A stretch of DNA of 64,000 bases, from contig NZ_FNJR01000017.1 of the NCBI RefSeq assembly GCF_900104475.1, forward strand, positions 1-64,000. The letters run 5' to 3'. The position numbers were made by a program, and so were the translations under genes. Of this stretch, positions 49,987-60,400 are shown piece by piece. The first letter of the stretch is position 1; each line of letters begins with the position of its first letter. The notes below the pieces were generated by a model. That model was not told the origin of the DNA. It did no database searches and saw nothing but the letters and a program-made list of their open reading frames with translations. Source of the stretch: Actinopolyspora xinjiangensis (GTDB lineage: Bacteria; Actinomycetota; Actinomycetes; Mycobacteriales; Pseudonocardiaceae).

Positions 49987-50384
49987 TTTCTTTCCAGTGT
50001 GTTCCGCATGACGAAACGACTACTTCGGGGGTGTCTCCCGATCGCGTGGCGTGTCACCAGGTCCACGAGTTCGGTGATGATTCGCTCGCCGGTGTCCGTC
50101 GATATGACGGAGTGATGCCGGGCGGGTGCGTTCTCAACGGTGTGGCGTCGGTCGTGGCGCGGCCCCCACGCGCCCCGTACGTCTGGAACCGGATGCCTTC
50201 GCGCCGCTCGTCACACGATGAGCGGTATCGGAGCGACCATTCGGCACCACGCGGAGTTCGGTCGCCCTGTTACCCGGATCACGCTCGTCGCCTTTCGGCG
50301 ACCGGTCATCGACGCGGGGGTGTACGAAACGCCTTCGGTTGCCGTTTCTTGGGGTACCAGCGCGGAACAAGGAGGCGAAGCGGA

Positions 50385-51014
50385 ATGGATTTGGCGGCGG
50401 AAGGTTGGCACAACGCCTTCCGGATCGAGCTGCGTGTGCAGGTCTTCGAACTGGCCTCGCGCGGTTGGCCGGTGTTTCCGGGAAGCTACCCGTCGGCGGA
50501 GGGATGGATCGGCCACGAGACCTCGGCCGAGGATCTCGGGCACGGACCGGTTCCGGTGCACCGCGACTGGCGGGACCGGCTCACCGCGGACGCCTCGGAC
50601 GTCGCGGGATGGTGGGCCAACCGGCCCTACAGCGTCCTGCTGGCCACAGGGGACGGAGTCGAGGCGATCGAGGTCGACGCCGATCTCGGACGCCGTGCCG
50701 CGATCGCGTTGCGTGCGTTGGCGACCCCCACGCCGATCGCGGCGACCCCCTACGGCCGGTGGTACTTCTTCACCGCGGCGGGGCGAGGACTCGACGAGGA
50801 ACTGGCCGGTACGGCCGGGGTGCGACTGCACTCCACCGGCAGCTGGCTGCCGCTGCCGCCCTCGACGTTCCCGAACGGGGTGTTGCACTGGCGTGTCAAG
50901 CCGCAGCTCTGCGACTGGCGCCTTCCCGATTCGGCGCACGTCCAGGACGCGCTCACCACGGGACTGCATCAGCTCTCCGGTACCCGGGGGAGGGTGCTAA
51001 CCGCCGCGGTCTGA
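50385..51014 (+). CDS. Bifunctional primase/polymerase-domain protein
   Basis: The 209-residue protein starts at ATG 50385 after AAGGAGG. It consists of one prim-pol-like domain: FELASRGWPVFPGSYPS, DVAGWWANRPYSVLLATGDGVEAIEVDADLGRRAAIAL with the acidic ExDxD-like pair, RWYFFTAAGR, and VRLHSTGSWLPLPPSTFPNGVLHWRV. Stand-alone versions without helicase domain are common in actinobacteria and not necessarily replicative. The long upstream open frame is non-coding. It converges on the helicase gene. Confidence 0.85.
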   Translation: MDLAAEGWHNAFRIELRVQVFELASRGWPVFPGSYPSAEGWIGHETSAEDLGHGPVPVHRDWRDRLTADASDVAGWWANRPYSVLLATGDGVEAIEVDADLGRRAAIALRALATPTPIAATPYGRWYFFTAAGRGLDEELAGTAGVRLHSTGSWLPLPPSTFPNGVLHWRVKPQLCDWRLPDSAHVQDALTTGLHQLSGTRGRVLTAAV

Positions 51015-51147
51015 GGGCTGTTCGCTCTCGTTCGGGTGATGGTCGAACGACTCGACCGAGTCGGAGCCCCCGCGGTGTCGCGTGCCACGACGTGCACCCG
51101 GGAACCGGTGAGGTCGCTCGCACAACAGAATCCGGTGGTTCGCGCGG

Positions 51148-53502
51148 TCAGGACGTCGGAGCATCGGCCAGTTCGGCCAGCACCACGTCCAGTATCGCGA
51201 TCGCACCCGCCTTGTCCAGCGGTTCGTTGCCGTTCCCGCACTTCGGTGACTGAACGCAGGACGGGCAGCCGGCCGAGCAGTCGCAGGCGATGATCGCCTC
51301 CCGCGTCGCGGCCAACCACGGGAACAGCGCGGCGAAGCCGCGATCGGCGAACCCGGCACCCCCTGGGTGTCCATCGTGGACGAACACCGTCGCCTCCCCG
51401 GTGTCCGAGTGCAGTGCGGTGGACACCCCGCCGATGTCCCATCGGTCACAGGTCGCGAACAGCGGTAGCAGGCCGATCGCCGCGTGCTCGGCAGCATGCA
51501 GCGCGCCGGGGACGCGCGCCGGATCCAGCCCGGCGCCCCCCGGCGCGCTGCTCGTCAGCAGCTCCTCGTCGAGGCTGTACCACACCGCCCTGGTGGCCAA
51601 CCTGCGTTCGGGCAGGTCGAGCGGTCGTTGGTCCAGCACCTCGCCACTGGGCAGCCGTCGCAGGTAGCCGGTCACCCGGGAGGTGACCTCCACCTCGCCG
51701 AGATTGGTCGACAACCCGTTCGGGGTGCGGTGCCGCCGCAGGGTGCGCAACACCGCGATGTCGGTCTCCTCGCGTGGCGAGGTGTTCCACTCCGGGTCCT
51801 CGGCGTGCACCAGCGCTATTCCCTCGTCCAGGTCGAGCTCGTCCACGACGAACGATTCGCCCTGGTGCAGGTAGACCGCGCCCGGGTGAACCAGGCCGTG
51901 CGCGGACTCCTGGTCCACGGTTCCCAGCAGTCGACCCGAGTCGCTCTCGACCACCGCCGTCGGCTCCCCACCGGATCCCCGCAGTTCCACCGAGTGATGC
52001 GGTCGCTGCCGGTCCGTCCAGTACCACCCGTTCCGGCGAGCCCGGAGCCGCCCGTCCCCGGTCAGCACGGCCACGTTCTCGCGCGCCGTCTCCCCGCCGA
52101 ACTCGTGCAGTGCCCGTTCGTCCAACGGAAGTTCCGCCGCCGCGCAGGCCAGGTGCGGACGCAGCACGTGCGGATTGCCGGGATCCAGCACCGTCGCCTC
52201 CACGGGACGGTCGAAGACGGCGCCGGGATTGTTCACCAGGTAGGTGTCCAGCGGATCGTCCCGGGCCACGAAGACGACCAGCGCCCCCTCGCTCTCCCTG
52301 CCCGCTCGGCCGGCCTGCTGCCACAACGAGGCGAGGGTTCCCGGGTAGCCCGCGACCACCACCGCGTCCAGCCCGGAGATGTCGACCCCGAGCTCCAGCG
52401 CGTTGGTGGTCGCCAGCGCGCGGAGGTCGCCGGAGAGCAGTTCGCGTTCCAGTTCCCTGCGCTGCTCCGGGAGGTAACCCCCTCGGTAGGCGGCGACCCC
52501 GCGCGCGAGTCGCGGAGCGACCTCCTCCAAGGAACGCCGCGCCCCCAGCGCGGCCAGTTCCGCACCGGCGCGGGAACGGACGAACGCCAGGCAGCGGGCG
52601 GACTCGATCACCAGGTCGCTGATGATCCGCGCGGTCTCCGCGCCCGCGGAGCGCCGGATCGGAGCACCGTTCTCCCCGGTGACCTCCTCCAGCAGCGGTG
52701 GTTCCCACAGTGCCACGGTGCGGTCACCCCGTGGTGAGCCGTCCTCGGTGACCGCTCGACAGGTTCGGCCGGTGAGCGTGCTCCCCAACTCGGCCGGTTC
52801 CGCCACGGTGGCCGAGGCGAGCACGAAGACCGGCCGGGCACCGTAGTGTTCCGCGATGCGCCGCAACCTGCGCAGCAGCAGGGCGATGTGGGAGCCGAAC
52901 ACGCCGCGGTAGGTGTGGCACTCGTCGACGATGACGTAGCTCAGGTTCCGGAAGAACCGGGACCAACGTGAGTGCCGGGGCAGGATGCCGTGGTGCAGCA
53001 TGTCCGGGTTGCTGAACACCCACCTGGAGTGGGCGCGCACCCAGTCCCGTTCCGTGTCGGGAGTGTCCCCGTCGTAGGTGGCGGGACGAACGCCCGACAG
53101 GTCGAGTTCGGTGATCGAGCGCAGTTGGTCGGCCCCCAACGCCTTGGTCGGTGCCAGGTACAGCGCCGTGGCGCGGCCGTCACCGTCCAGATGGGACAGT
53201 ACCGGAAGTTGGTACGCCAGTGACTTGCCCGAGGCGGTGCCGGTGGCGATCACGACGTTGTCCCCCCGGTGGGCCAGTTCGGCGGCTTGGACCTGGTGGG
53301 TCCACGGACGTTCCGTGCCCTTGGAGCGCAGCGCCGTCACGAGTCGCTCCGATGCCCACTCCGGCCACTCGCCGTGCCGGGCGGGACGCCTGGGAAGGTG
53401 TTCGACGTGGCGCACCGGGGAGTCCTCCGGCGGAGTGGCCGCCAGCACCCTGTCGAGCAGCCGATTGCCCCCGTGCGCACGGCCCTGTTCCGTTGAGCTC
53501 AC
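51148..53502 (-). CDS. DEAD/DEAH-box helicase with DUF1998 Zn-binding tail (MrfA/Rv3649-like)
   Basis: The 784-residue superfamily 2 helicase starts at GTG 53502. Motifs in order: Q-like WTHQVQAAELAHRG, Walker A GTASGKS, YLAPTKAL, DECH in VIVDECHTYRGVFG, ASATVAEP, then ATTNALELGVDISGLD and QQAGRAGR in the second RecA domain. The C-terminal domain ends in CDCSAGCPSCVQSPKCGNGN, a four-cysteine cluster. This is the MrfA type implicated in nucleotide-excision-like repair of mitomycin damage in Bacillus. In mycobacteria Rv3649 holds the same place next to the topA neighbourhood. Confidence 0.92.
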   Translation of the reverse strand: MSSTEQGRAHGGNRLLDRVLAATPPEDSPVRHVEHLPRRPARHGEWPEWASERLVTALRSKGTERPWTHQVQAAELAHRGDNVVIATGTASGKSLAYQLPVLSHLDGDGRATALYLAPTKALGADQLRSITELDLSGVRPATYDGDTPDTERDWVRAHSRWVFSNPDMLHHGILPRHSRWSRFFRNLSYVIVDECHTYRGVFGSHIALLLRRLRRIAEHYGARPVFVLASATVAEPAELGSTLTGRTCRAVTEDGSPRGDRTVALWEPPLLEEVTGENGAPIRRSAGAETARIISDLVIESARCLAFVRSRAGAELAALGARRSLEEVAPRLARGVAAYRGGYLPEQRRELERELLSGDLRALATTNALELGVDISGLDAVVVAGYPGTLASLWQQAGRAGRESEGALVVFVARDDPLDTYLVNNPGAVFDRPVEATVLDPGNPHVLRPHLACAAAELPLDERALHEFGGETARENVAVLTGDGRLRARRNGWYWTDRQRPHHSVELRGSGGEPTAVVESDSGRLLGTVDQESAHGLVHPGAVYLHQGESFVVDELDLDEGIALVHAEDPEWNTSPREETDIAVLRTLRRHRTPNGLSTNLGEVEVTSRVTGYLRRLPSGEVLDQRPLDLPERRLATRAVWYSLDEELLTSSAPGGAGLDPARVPGALHAAEHAAIGLLPLFATCDRWDIGGVSTALHSDTGEATVFVHDGHPGGAGFADRGFAALFPWLAATREAIIACDCSAGCPSCVQSPKCGNGNEPLDKAGAIAILDVVLAELADAPTS

Positions 53503-53892
53503 GGCTCCGAGCCTCGCACAGCTCCCTGTCGGTGGTCCCCGCCGTGGGAGTCCGGCCGACTCCTGGTCCTCGCGCACCGCTGCCCGCCCGGAGGGCAAGG
53601 GCCCGTCTGGGGCTCGTCGCGACGGGTCCGCCGGGCTCCATCGCTTCACTCGGCCAGCCGGTCCCCCTGAACGGGTGATCATCCGGATGCCTTGATCGAT
53701 CCATGGTGGAAGAATGCGCACCCCGGAACGAGTGGAAGATCACAAAGTGAGAGATCGCACTTTGCATGGCGAGGGTCGCTGACACCGCGTAGCGCCCGGG
53801 CACCGCCGGCCGCCTCGGTGGGACGCCGGTGTCCGAAGCAGCCGGATCCGAAGCTCTCCGGCACGTGACCCGAGCACAACCGAGGAGGACGA
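53503..53892. other. Divergent helicase-hppA promoter region
   Basis: 390 bp without a gene; the small cold-shock gene found near here in mycobacteria (Rv3648c) is absent. CAAAGTG (53743-53749) and CACTTTG (53758-53764) form an inverted repeat 130 bp before the hppA start and could be an operator. Confidence 0.5.
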
Positions 53893-56316
53893 ATGTCCCT
53901 GCTCAACGTTGCCCGGTCCGGGTGGGCCGCGAGCACCGGACCGCGACCCGCGCCCCCGGGTGGTGAATTCGCGGGCACGACGGCGGAACCGCGAGCCGTA
54001 CCGCACGGCGGGCACGTCCTGGCCCAGGAGCCCTCGTCCCTGCTGCGTCTCGACGCCGCCGACTACACCATCGTCGGAGTCGTACTGGTCGTCGCACTGG
54101 CCGCTCTCGTCTTCGGCTACGTGCTCATCAGGGAGGTGCTGGCGGCCGCTGAGGGTTCCGAGCGGATGCGCGAGATCGCGCGGGCCGTCCAGGAGGGCGC
54201 CTCGGCCTACCTCAACCGCCAGTTCCGCACTCTGGCTTTCTTCGCGGTGGTCGTGTTCCTGCTGCTGTTCGCGCTCCCGGCCGAGACTCCGGCGCAGCGG
54301 ATCGGCAGATCCGTGTTCTTCCTGTTCGGCGCGGCGTTCTCCGCCGCCATCGGCTATCTGGGCATGTGGTTGTCCACGCGGGCGAACCTGCGCGTCGCGG
54401 CGGCGGCCAACGATCCGACGGCGGGCAGGACCAAGGCGATGCGGATCGCCTTTCGCACCGGCGGGGTGGTCGGTATGACCACCATCGGGCTGGGGTTGTT
54501 CGGGGCGGCACTGGTAGTGCTCGTCTACGCGGGGCAGGCACCACGCGTACTCGAAGGGTTCGGCTTCGGCGCGGCACTGCTGGCGATGTTCATGCGTGTC
54601 GGTGGCGGGATCTTCACCAAGGCCGCGGACGTCGGAGCCGACCTGGTCGGCAAGGTGGAGCAGAACATCCCCGAGGACGACCCCCGCAACGCCGCCACGA
54701 TCGCCGACAACGTGGGCGACAACGTCGGCGACTGCGCCGGTATGGCGGCCGACCTGTTCGAGTCCTACGCGGTAACCCTGGTGGCCTCGCTGATCCTGGG
54801 AACCGCCGCGTTCGGCACCAAGGGGCTGCTGTTCCCGCTGATCGTGCCCGCCATCGGGGTGATCACCGCCGTGATCGGTGTCTACATCACCAAGGCGCGT
54901 GCCGGTGAGGGAGCGCTGGTCGCCATAAACCGATCCTTCTACCTCTCCGCGGCGATCGCCGCCGTGGCCTGCGCGATCGCCGCGTTGCTCTACCTGCCGG
55001 GCTCCTACTCCGGCCTCACCGGAGTTCCGCCGGGAATCCTCGAACTCGACGGCAACCCCGCCGTCCTCGCGCTGGCCTCCGTGATCATCGGCATCGTGCT
55101 CGCCGTCGTCATCCTCAAGCTCACCGGGTACTTCACCGCCACCGAGCGCAGGCCGGTGCGTGACGTCGGCAGGTCCTCCACGACCGGTCCGGCGACGGTG
55201 ATACTCACCGGTTTCTCGGTCGGATTCGAATCGGCCGTTTACACCGCGCTGGTCATCGCCGCCGCCGTGTTCGGGGCCTTCCTGTTGTCCGGCTCCATAT
55301 CGGTGGCGCTGTTCGCCGTCGCCCTCGCGGGGTGCGGGCTGCTGACCACCGTCGGTGTGATCGTCGCGATGGACACCTTCGGGCCGGTGGCGGACAACGC
55401 GCAGGGCATCGCGGAGATGTCCGGGGAATTCGAGGGTGAGGGAGCCGACGTGCTGACCGAGCTGGACGCGGTCGGCAACACCACCAAGGCGATCACCAAG
55501 GGCATCGCGATCGCCACCGCCGTGCTGGCCGCCACCGCCCTGTTCGGTTCGTACCGTGACGCGATCGGCACCGCCCTGGCCGACATCGGTGCCCAGCTCA
55601 CCGTCGGCGAATTCCTGGTGTACGCACCGAACGTGCTCGTCGGGGTCGCCATCGGCGCGGCCGTGGTGTTCCTGTTCGCGGGCCTGGCCATCAACGCGGT
55701 CTCCCGGGCGGCCGGAGCGGTGGTCCACGAGGTGCGCAGGCAGTTCTCCGCGAAACCCGGCATCATGGACGGCTCGGAGCGCCCCGAGTACGGCCGGGTG
55801 GTCGACATCTGCACCAAGGACTCGCTGCGGGAGCTGGCCACTCCGGGGCTGCTGGCGGTCCTCGCCCCCATAGCTGTCGGTTTCGGGCTCGGGGTCGGGC
55901 CGTTGGCCGGTTACCTGGCGGGCGCCATCGCGGTGGGAACCCTGATGGCGATCTTCCTGGCGAACTCGGGCGGTGCCTGGGACAACGCCAAGAAACTCGT
56001 CGAGGACGGCTACCACGGCGGCAAGGGGTCGCAGGCGCACGAGGCCACCGTCATCGGCGACACCGTCGGGGACCCGTTCAAGGACACCGCCGGTCCCGCC
56101 ATCAACCCGCTGCTGAAGGTGATGAATCTGGTGTCGGTGCTGGTGGCTCCGGCCGTGGTCACCGTGACGGTCGGTGCGGGGGCATCGCTGCCGCTGCGGA
56201 TCACCATCGCCGTGATCTGTTTCCTCGTGATCGCCGCCGCGGTGATCTCCTCCAAGCGCAGGAGTACCGCCATCGCCGAGAGCTCCGGAGACGAGGTCGT
56301 CAACGGCGCCAAGTGA
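53893..56316 (+). CDS. hppA: Membrane-bound H+-translocating pyrophosphatase
   Basis: The 807-residue protein has the 16-helix layout of V-type pyrophosphatases that couple PPi hydrolysis to proton export. After an unusual 45-residue extension the core includes VGGGIFTKAADVGADLVGK, NIPEDDPRNAATIADNVGDNVGD, GPVADNAQGIAEMSG and the C-terminal ANSGGAWDNAKK and VIGDTVGDPFKDTAGPA. The position deciding cation dependence is lysine (K532 in GNTTKA), which marks the potassium-independent type. ATG 53893 follows GAGGAGG. The copy of the dispersed repeat begins 42 bp after the stop. Confidence 0.95.
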   Translation: MSLLNVARSGWAASTGPRPAPPGGEFAGTTAEPRAVPHGGHVLAQEPSSLLRLDAADYTIVGVVLVVALAALVFGYVLIREVLAAAEGSERMREIARAVQEGASAYLNRQFRTLAFFAVVVFLLLFALPAETPAQRIGRSVFFLFGAAFSAAIGYLGMWLSTRANLRVAAAANDPTAGRTKAMRIAFRTGGVVGMTTIGLGLFGAALVVLVYAGQAPRVLEGFGFGAALLAMFMRVGGGIFTKAADVGADLVGKVEQNIPEDDPRNAATIADNVGDNVGDCAGMAADLFESYAVTLVASLILGTAAFGTKGLLFPLIVPAIGVITAVIGVYITKARAGEGALVAINRSFYLSAAIAAVACAIAALLYLPGSYSGLTGVPPGILELDGNPAVLALASVIIGIVLAVVILKLTGYFTATERRPVRDVGRSSTTGPATVILTGFSVGFESAVYTALVIAAAVFGAFLLSGSISVALFAVALAGCGLLTTVGVIVAMDTFGPVADNAQGIAEMSGEFEGEGADVLTELDAVGNTTKAITKGIAIATAVLAATALFGSYRDAIGTALADIGAQLTVGEFLVYAPNVLVGVAIGAAVVFLFAGLAINAVSRAAGAVVHEVRRQFSAKPGIMDGSERPEYGRVVDICTKDSLRELATPGLLAVLAPIAVGFGLGVGPLAGYLAGAIAVGTLMAIFLANSGGAWDNAKKLVEDGYHGGKGSQAHEATVIGDTVGDPFKDTAGPAINPLLKVMNLVSVLVAPAVVTVTVGAGASLPLRITIAVICFLVIAAAVISSKRRSTAIAESSGDEVVNGAK

Positions 56317-56708
56317 TCTCGGAACCGTGATCACCTCGTCTTCCGTGGTTACTTCAGTGGCGGAACTTTTCGCACGGCTCTCGCTCCGGGCAGGCCCGAC
56401 ATCGGGTAGCGACCTACACAACGTCGGGCCTTCCTCGCGAGAGCCGCACCGGAGAACCCGCGCCGGTGCCGGCTGCCGGGGTGGTTGGGGTTCGGTCCGC
56501 GAGGGCGGTGGGAGTCGTGGGAGCTCGGTACCGCGCCGAGGGCTCGGCGATTTCGCGGGAATTCGAGCCTCACCGGGCCGCGCCGCCGTACCCTCCCGGC
56601 GAGCTCGCTCGAATCAGCCGCCACTGAAGAGCGCACCGGTTATCCTCCCGGCTTACGGCGATCGTGTGCCCTGGCGCCCGGCGTGCGGGTGACTCTACGA
56701 TCACCGGA
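56317..56708. other. Intergenic gap after hppA
   Basis: 392 bp without a gene. It is occupied by the third dispersed repeat (56359-56452) and GC-rich sequence; no promoter was identified. Confidence 0.55.
56359..56452 (+). repeat. Dispersed imperfectly palindromic intergenic element, copy 3
   Basis: GGCGGAAC, CGGCTCTCGC, CAGGCCCGACATCGGGTAG, ACAACGTCGGGCCTTCCTCG and GAGAGCCGCACCGG occur in the same order as in the copies at 10865-10957 and 6297-6386. Here the internal complementarity is clearest: GGCTCTCGC near the left and GCGAGAGCC near the right, with GGCCCGAC/GTCGGGCC inside, so the transcript could fold into a rod. Confidence 0.75.
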
Positions 56709-57293
56709 GTGGGCCAGCTTTCGTTCTTCTCGGCCGAGGCGCGGCCCGCTCGTGTCGCCGATCTGGCTGGACTGCTGTGCGGTCACGGCGAGCTGACCGG
56801 CTTCGGTCGCGGCACCGCCGCGCGCCTGTCGGTCGTCCTCGCCGAATCCTGGCGGGCCCACGCGCTGGTCGAGGTGTTCCGGGCCCGGGGAGTTTCCGTC
56901 GAGCTCTCCCACACCGAGCGCGGCGAGTCGCTGCTGCGAACCTCGTTCCGGGCCGATCTGACCCAGCTGGCGACGGAGTGGTTACACGGCGCGGTAAAGT
57001 CGGTGCCGAACGGATTCAACCCGGATGGTTCGGCGCTTCGCGTCTGGACTCTCACGGCGGGCGTCCCCACCGGGGGCGGCTACCTACTCGGGCTGGATCC
57101 GGACGTGCCTGAGACACACGGCCCACTCGCTTCGTCGCTCGGTCGTGCGGGCCTGCCCGCCAGGGTGGTCGGCCCGTCGGGGGCGGAGCCCGCGTTGCGG
57201 ATCGTGGGTCGGCGCCGCCTGACTCGGTTGGCCGAGCTCGTCGGACCCGCGCCGGAAGGCGCTCCTGGGGGAGCCTGGCCGTCGTCGCCGTGA
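56709..57293 (+). CDS. Conserved actinobacterial protein of unknown function (Rv3647c-like)
   Basis: The 194-residue protein starts at GTG 56709. It opens QLSFFSAEARPARVADLAGLL, has a basic/acidic mixed core (LSVVLAESWRAHALVEVFRARGVSVELSHTERGESLLRTSF) and WLHGAVKSVPNGFNPDGSALRVWTLTAG, and ends with RIVGRRRLTRLAELVG. This matches the type and place of Rv3647c, beside topA. No catalytic motif or membrane segment is apparent; the repeated basic C-terminal helix could contact nucleic acid, which is speculation. Confidence 0.78.
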   Translation: MGQLSFFSAEARPARVADLAGLLCGHGELTGFGRGTAARLSVVLAESWRAHALVEVFRARGVSVELSHTERGESLLRTSFRADLTQLATEWLHGAVKSVPNGFNPDGSALRVWTLTAGVPTGGGYLLGLDPDVPETHGPLASSLGRAGLPARVVGPSGAEPALRIVGRRRLTRLAELVGPAPEGAPGGAWPSSP

Positions 57294-57477
57294 GTCGTTC
57301 GACACACATCACTTCGGTCGTCGCGGCGGAACACTGCCGGAGATGGGGGCGTTCGGCCTGGTGAAGTGAGCGGAACCGGGCCGACGTGTGTCACGCTGTG
57401 CGTTCCCCGGACAGCGAACGGGACCGTGCACGGTGCACACTGACGGATCGGACACCTCCAGACGAGAGCAGGTAGGC

Positions 57478-60400
57478 GTGGCTGGCTCGACACGGACGAA
57501 GAAGGACGGCGCCAAGGGGCGCGCTTCTAGGGCATCCAACGGGGGCTCCGGCGGTCGGCGGTTGGTGATCGTCGAGTCCCCGGCGAAAGCGCGCAAGATC
57601 GCTTCCTTTCTCGGCTCGGACTACGAGGTCGAGTCTTCGCGCGGGCACATCCGGGACCTGCCGCGCGGTGCCGCCGACGTGCCCGCCGACTACAAGGGGC
57701 AGTCCTGGGCGCGCTTCGGTGTGAACGTGGACAACGACTTCGAACCGCTGTACCTGGTCACCGACGACAAGCAGGACACGGTCGAGGAGCTGCGCCAAGC
57801 CCTCTCCGGAGCCGAGGAGCTCTACCTGGCCACCGACGGTGACCGGGAGGGTGAGGCGATCGCCTGGCACCTGCTGGAGACGTTGCAACCCTCCGTGCCG
57901 GTGCACCGGATGGTCTTCCACGAGATCACCGAGTCCGCGATCCGGGCGGCCGTGGCCAATCCGCGAGAGCTGGACCACAACCTGGTGGACGCGCAGGAGA
58001 CCCGCCGGATCCTGGACCGCCTCTACGGCTACGAGGTCAGCCCCGTGCTGTGGAAGAAGGTCATGCCGAAGCTGTCGGCCGGCCGGGTGCAGTCGGTGGC
58101 GACCCGCATCGTCGTGCAGCGGGAGCGGGAGCGCATCCGGTTCGTGCCCGCCTCCTACTGGGACATCGCCGCCACGCTGCACACCGACGGTGAGGTGGAC
58201 GAGCGGCAGGGCGGCTTCGGCGCCAGGCTGGTCAACGTCGACGGGGCCAGGCTGGCGACCGGGCGCGACTTCGGCTCGGACGGCGAGCTCACCGGCGACG
58301 CCCTGGTGCTGGACGAGCAGCGCGCCCGCGCGCTCGCCGAGGGGCTGGCCACCGCCGAGCTGACCGTCTCGTCGGTCGAGGAGAAGCCCTACACCCGCAA
58401 GCCCTACGCGCCGTTCATGACCTCCACGCTGCAGCAGGAGGCCGGCCGCAAGCTCCGGTTCTCCGCCGACCGCACCATGCGGACCGCGCAGCGGCTCTAC
58501 GAGAACGGCTACATCACCTACATGCGTACGGACTCCACCACGCTGTCGGAGACCGCGATCGCGGCGGCACGGCAGCAGGCCGGGGAGTTGTACGGCCAGA
58601 GCCACCTGTCCGCCCAGGCGAGGCAGTACACCCGCAAGGTCAAGAACGCGCAGGAGGCCCACGAGGCGATCCGTCCCGCCGGGGAGAACTTCCGCACCCC
58701 GGGCCAGGTCTCGGCGGAGCTGGACACGGACGGCCACAAGCTCTACGAGCTGATCTGGCAGCGCACCATCGCCTCCCAGATGGCCGACGCCAAGGGCACG
58801 ACCATGTCGGTGCGCGTCACCGGAACGGCCGAAACCGGTGAGGAGTGCACCTTCGCCGCCTCCGGCCGGACGATCACCTTCGCCGGCTTCCTCAAGGCAT
58901 ACGTGGAGTCCGTGGACTCCGAGGCCGGTGGCGTGGCCGACGACGCGGAATCGAGGCTCCCCCGGCTGACCGAGGGGCAGCGGGTCTCGGCCGGAGAGCT
59001 CGACCCGGACGGGCACACCACCAGCCCGCCCGCGCGCTACACCGAAGCCAGCCTGGTCAAGGCGCTGGAGGAACTGGGGATCGGACGTCCCTCCACCTAC
59101 GCCTCCATCATCAGCACCATCCAGGAACGCGGCTACGTCTGGCGCAAGGGTTCGGCGCTGGTTCCGTCCTGGATCGCGTTCGCCGTGGTGGGACTGCTGG
59201 AGCAGCACTTCTCCAGGCTGGTCGACTACGACTTCACCGCCGCGCTGGAGGACGAACTCGACCGGATAGCCGAGGGCGCGCAGCAGCGCACCAAGTGGCT
59301 CAACGGGTTCTACTTCGGCGGGGACATCGGGCCGCAGGACTCCATCGGCCGCGCCGGGGGGCTCAAGAAGCTCGTCGGCTCCGGTGTCGAGGAGATCGAC
59401 CCCCGGCAGGTCAACTCCATCCCGATGTTCACCGACGACGCGGGGCGCACGGTCTACGTCCGGGTAGGAAGGTACGGCCCCTATCTCGAACGCAGTGCCT
59501 CCGCCGAGGGAGAGGGCAACGGCGAGTCGCAGCGTGCGAACCTGCCGGACGCGCTGCCGCCGGACGAGCTCACCCCCGAGGTCGCCGAGAAGCTGTTCGC
59601 CACGCCGATGGAGGGAAACACCCTCGGCACCGATCCGGAGACCGGCAACGAGATCGTCGCCAAGGACGGGCGGTTCGGCCCCTACGTCACCGAGATCCTT
59701 CCCGAAGGGACCAAGACCAAGCCGCGTACCGCCAGTCTGTTCAAGTCCATGTCGCTGGACACGGTGACGTTGCAGGACGCGCTGCGACTGCTCTCGCTGC
59801 CCCGCACGGTGGGCACCGATCCCGACACGGGGGAGGAGATCACCGCGCAGAACGGCCGCTACGGCCCCTACCTGAAGCGGGGAAGCGACTCCCGCTCGCT
59901 GGAGAGCGAGGAGCAGATCTTCTCGATCACGCTGGAGGAGGCCCGTCGGATCTACGAGCAGCCCAAGCAGCGCGGTCGCAGGGCGGCGGCTCCTCCGCTG
60001 CGCGAGCTGGGCGAGGAACCCGACACGGGCCGCAACCTGGTGGTCAAGGACGGGCGGTTCGGCCCCTACGTCACCGACGGCGAGACGAACGCCTCGCTGC
60101 GCAAGGGTGACAGCGTCGAGGAGCTGACCAAGGAACGCGCCATCGAGCTGGTCGCCGAGCGGCGTGCCAAGGCGCCCGCCAAGAAGGGCGGCAAGAAGAC
60201 CAAGAGCTCCGGTTCCAGTGCTACGAAGAGCGGTTCCAAGTCCGGCGGGAGCAAGGGCTCGTCGGGTTCGGGGGCGTCGGACTCCGCCTCGACGGGTGGC
60301 GGGAGCACCAAGAGCACCAAGAAGAGCGGTACGAGCTCCGGCAGCACGAGCAAGAGGTCCACCACGAGCAAGGCGAGTGGTTCCGGGAGCGGGAGTTCCA

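Larger units (their letters stand above)
49261..50384. other. Right-hand regulatory and boundary region of the cluster
   Basis: No convincing gene in 1.1 kb apart from the possible N-terminal extension of the bicupin (49261-49443). It contains two minus-strand promoters (49535-49564 and 49958-49986), a 14-bp perfect palindrome TCGATCATGATCGA (49808-49821) and the ribosome site of the following plus-strand gene. Composition returns to high GC after about 50.0 kb, the right edge of the accessory cluster. Confidence 0.6.

Noticed and set aside
53740-56421. 893-codon open frame opposite hppA
   Set aside because: Antisense of a well-conserved membrane protein; its histidine/glycine/aspartate-rich composition is an artefact of codon bias.
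57323-57360. Possible fourth copy of the dispersed repeat (GGCGGAAC and CGGGCCGACGTG)
   Set aside because: Only two short blocks match and their spacing differs from the three true copies.
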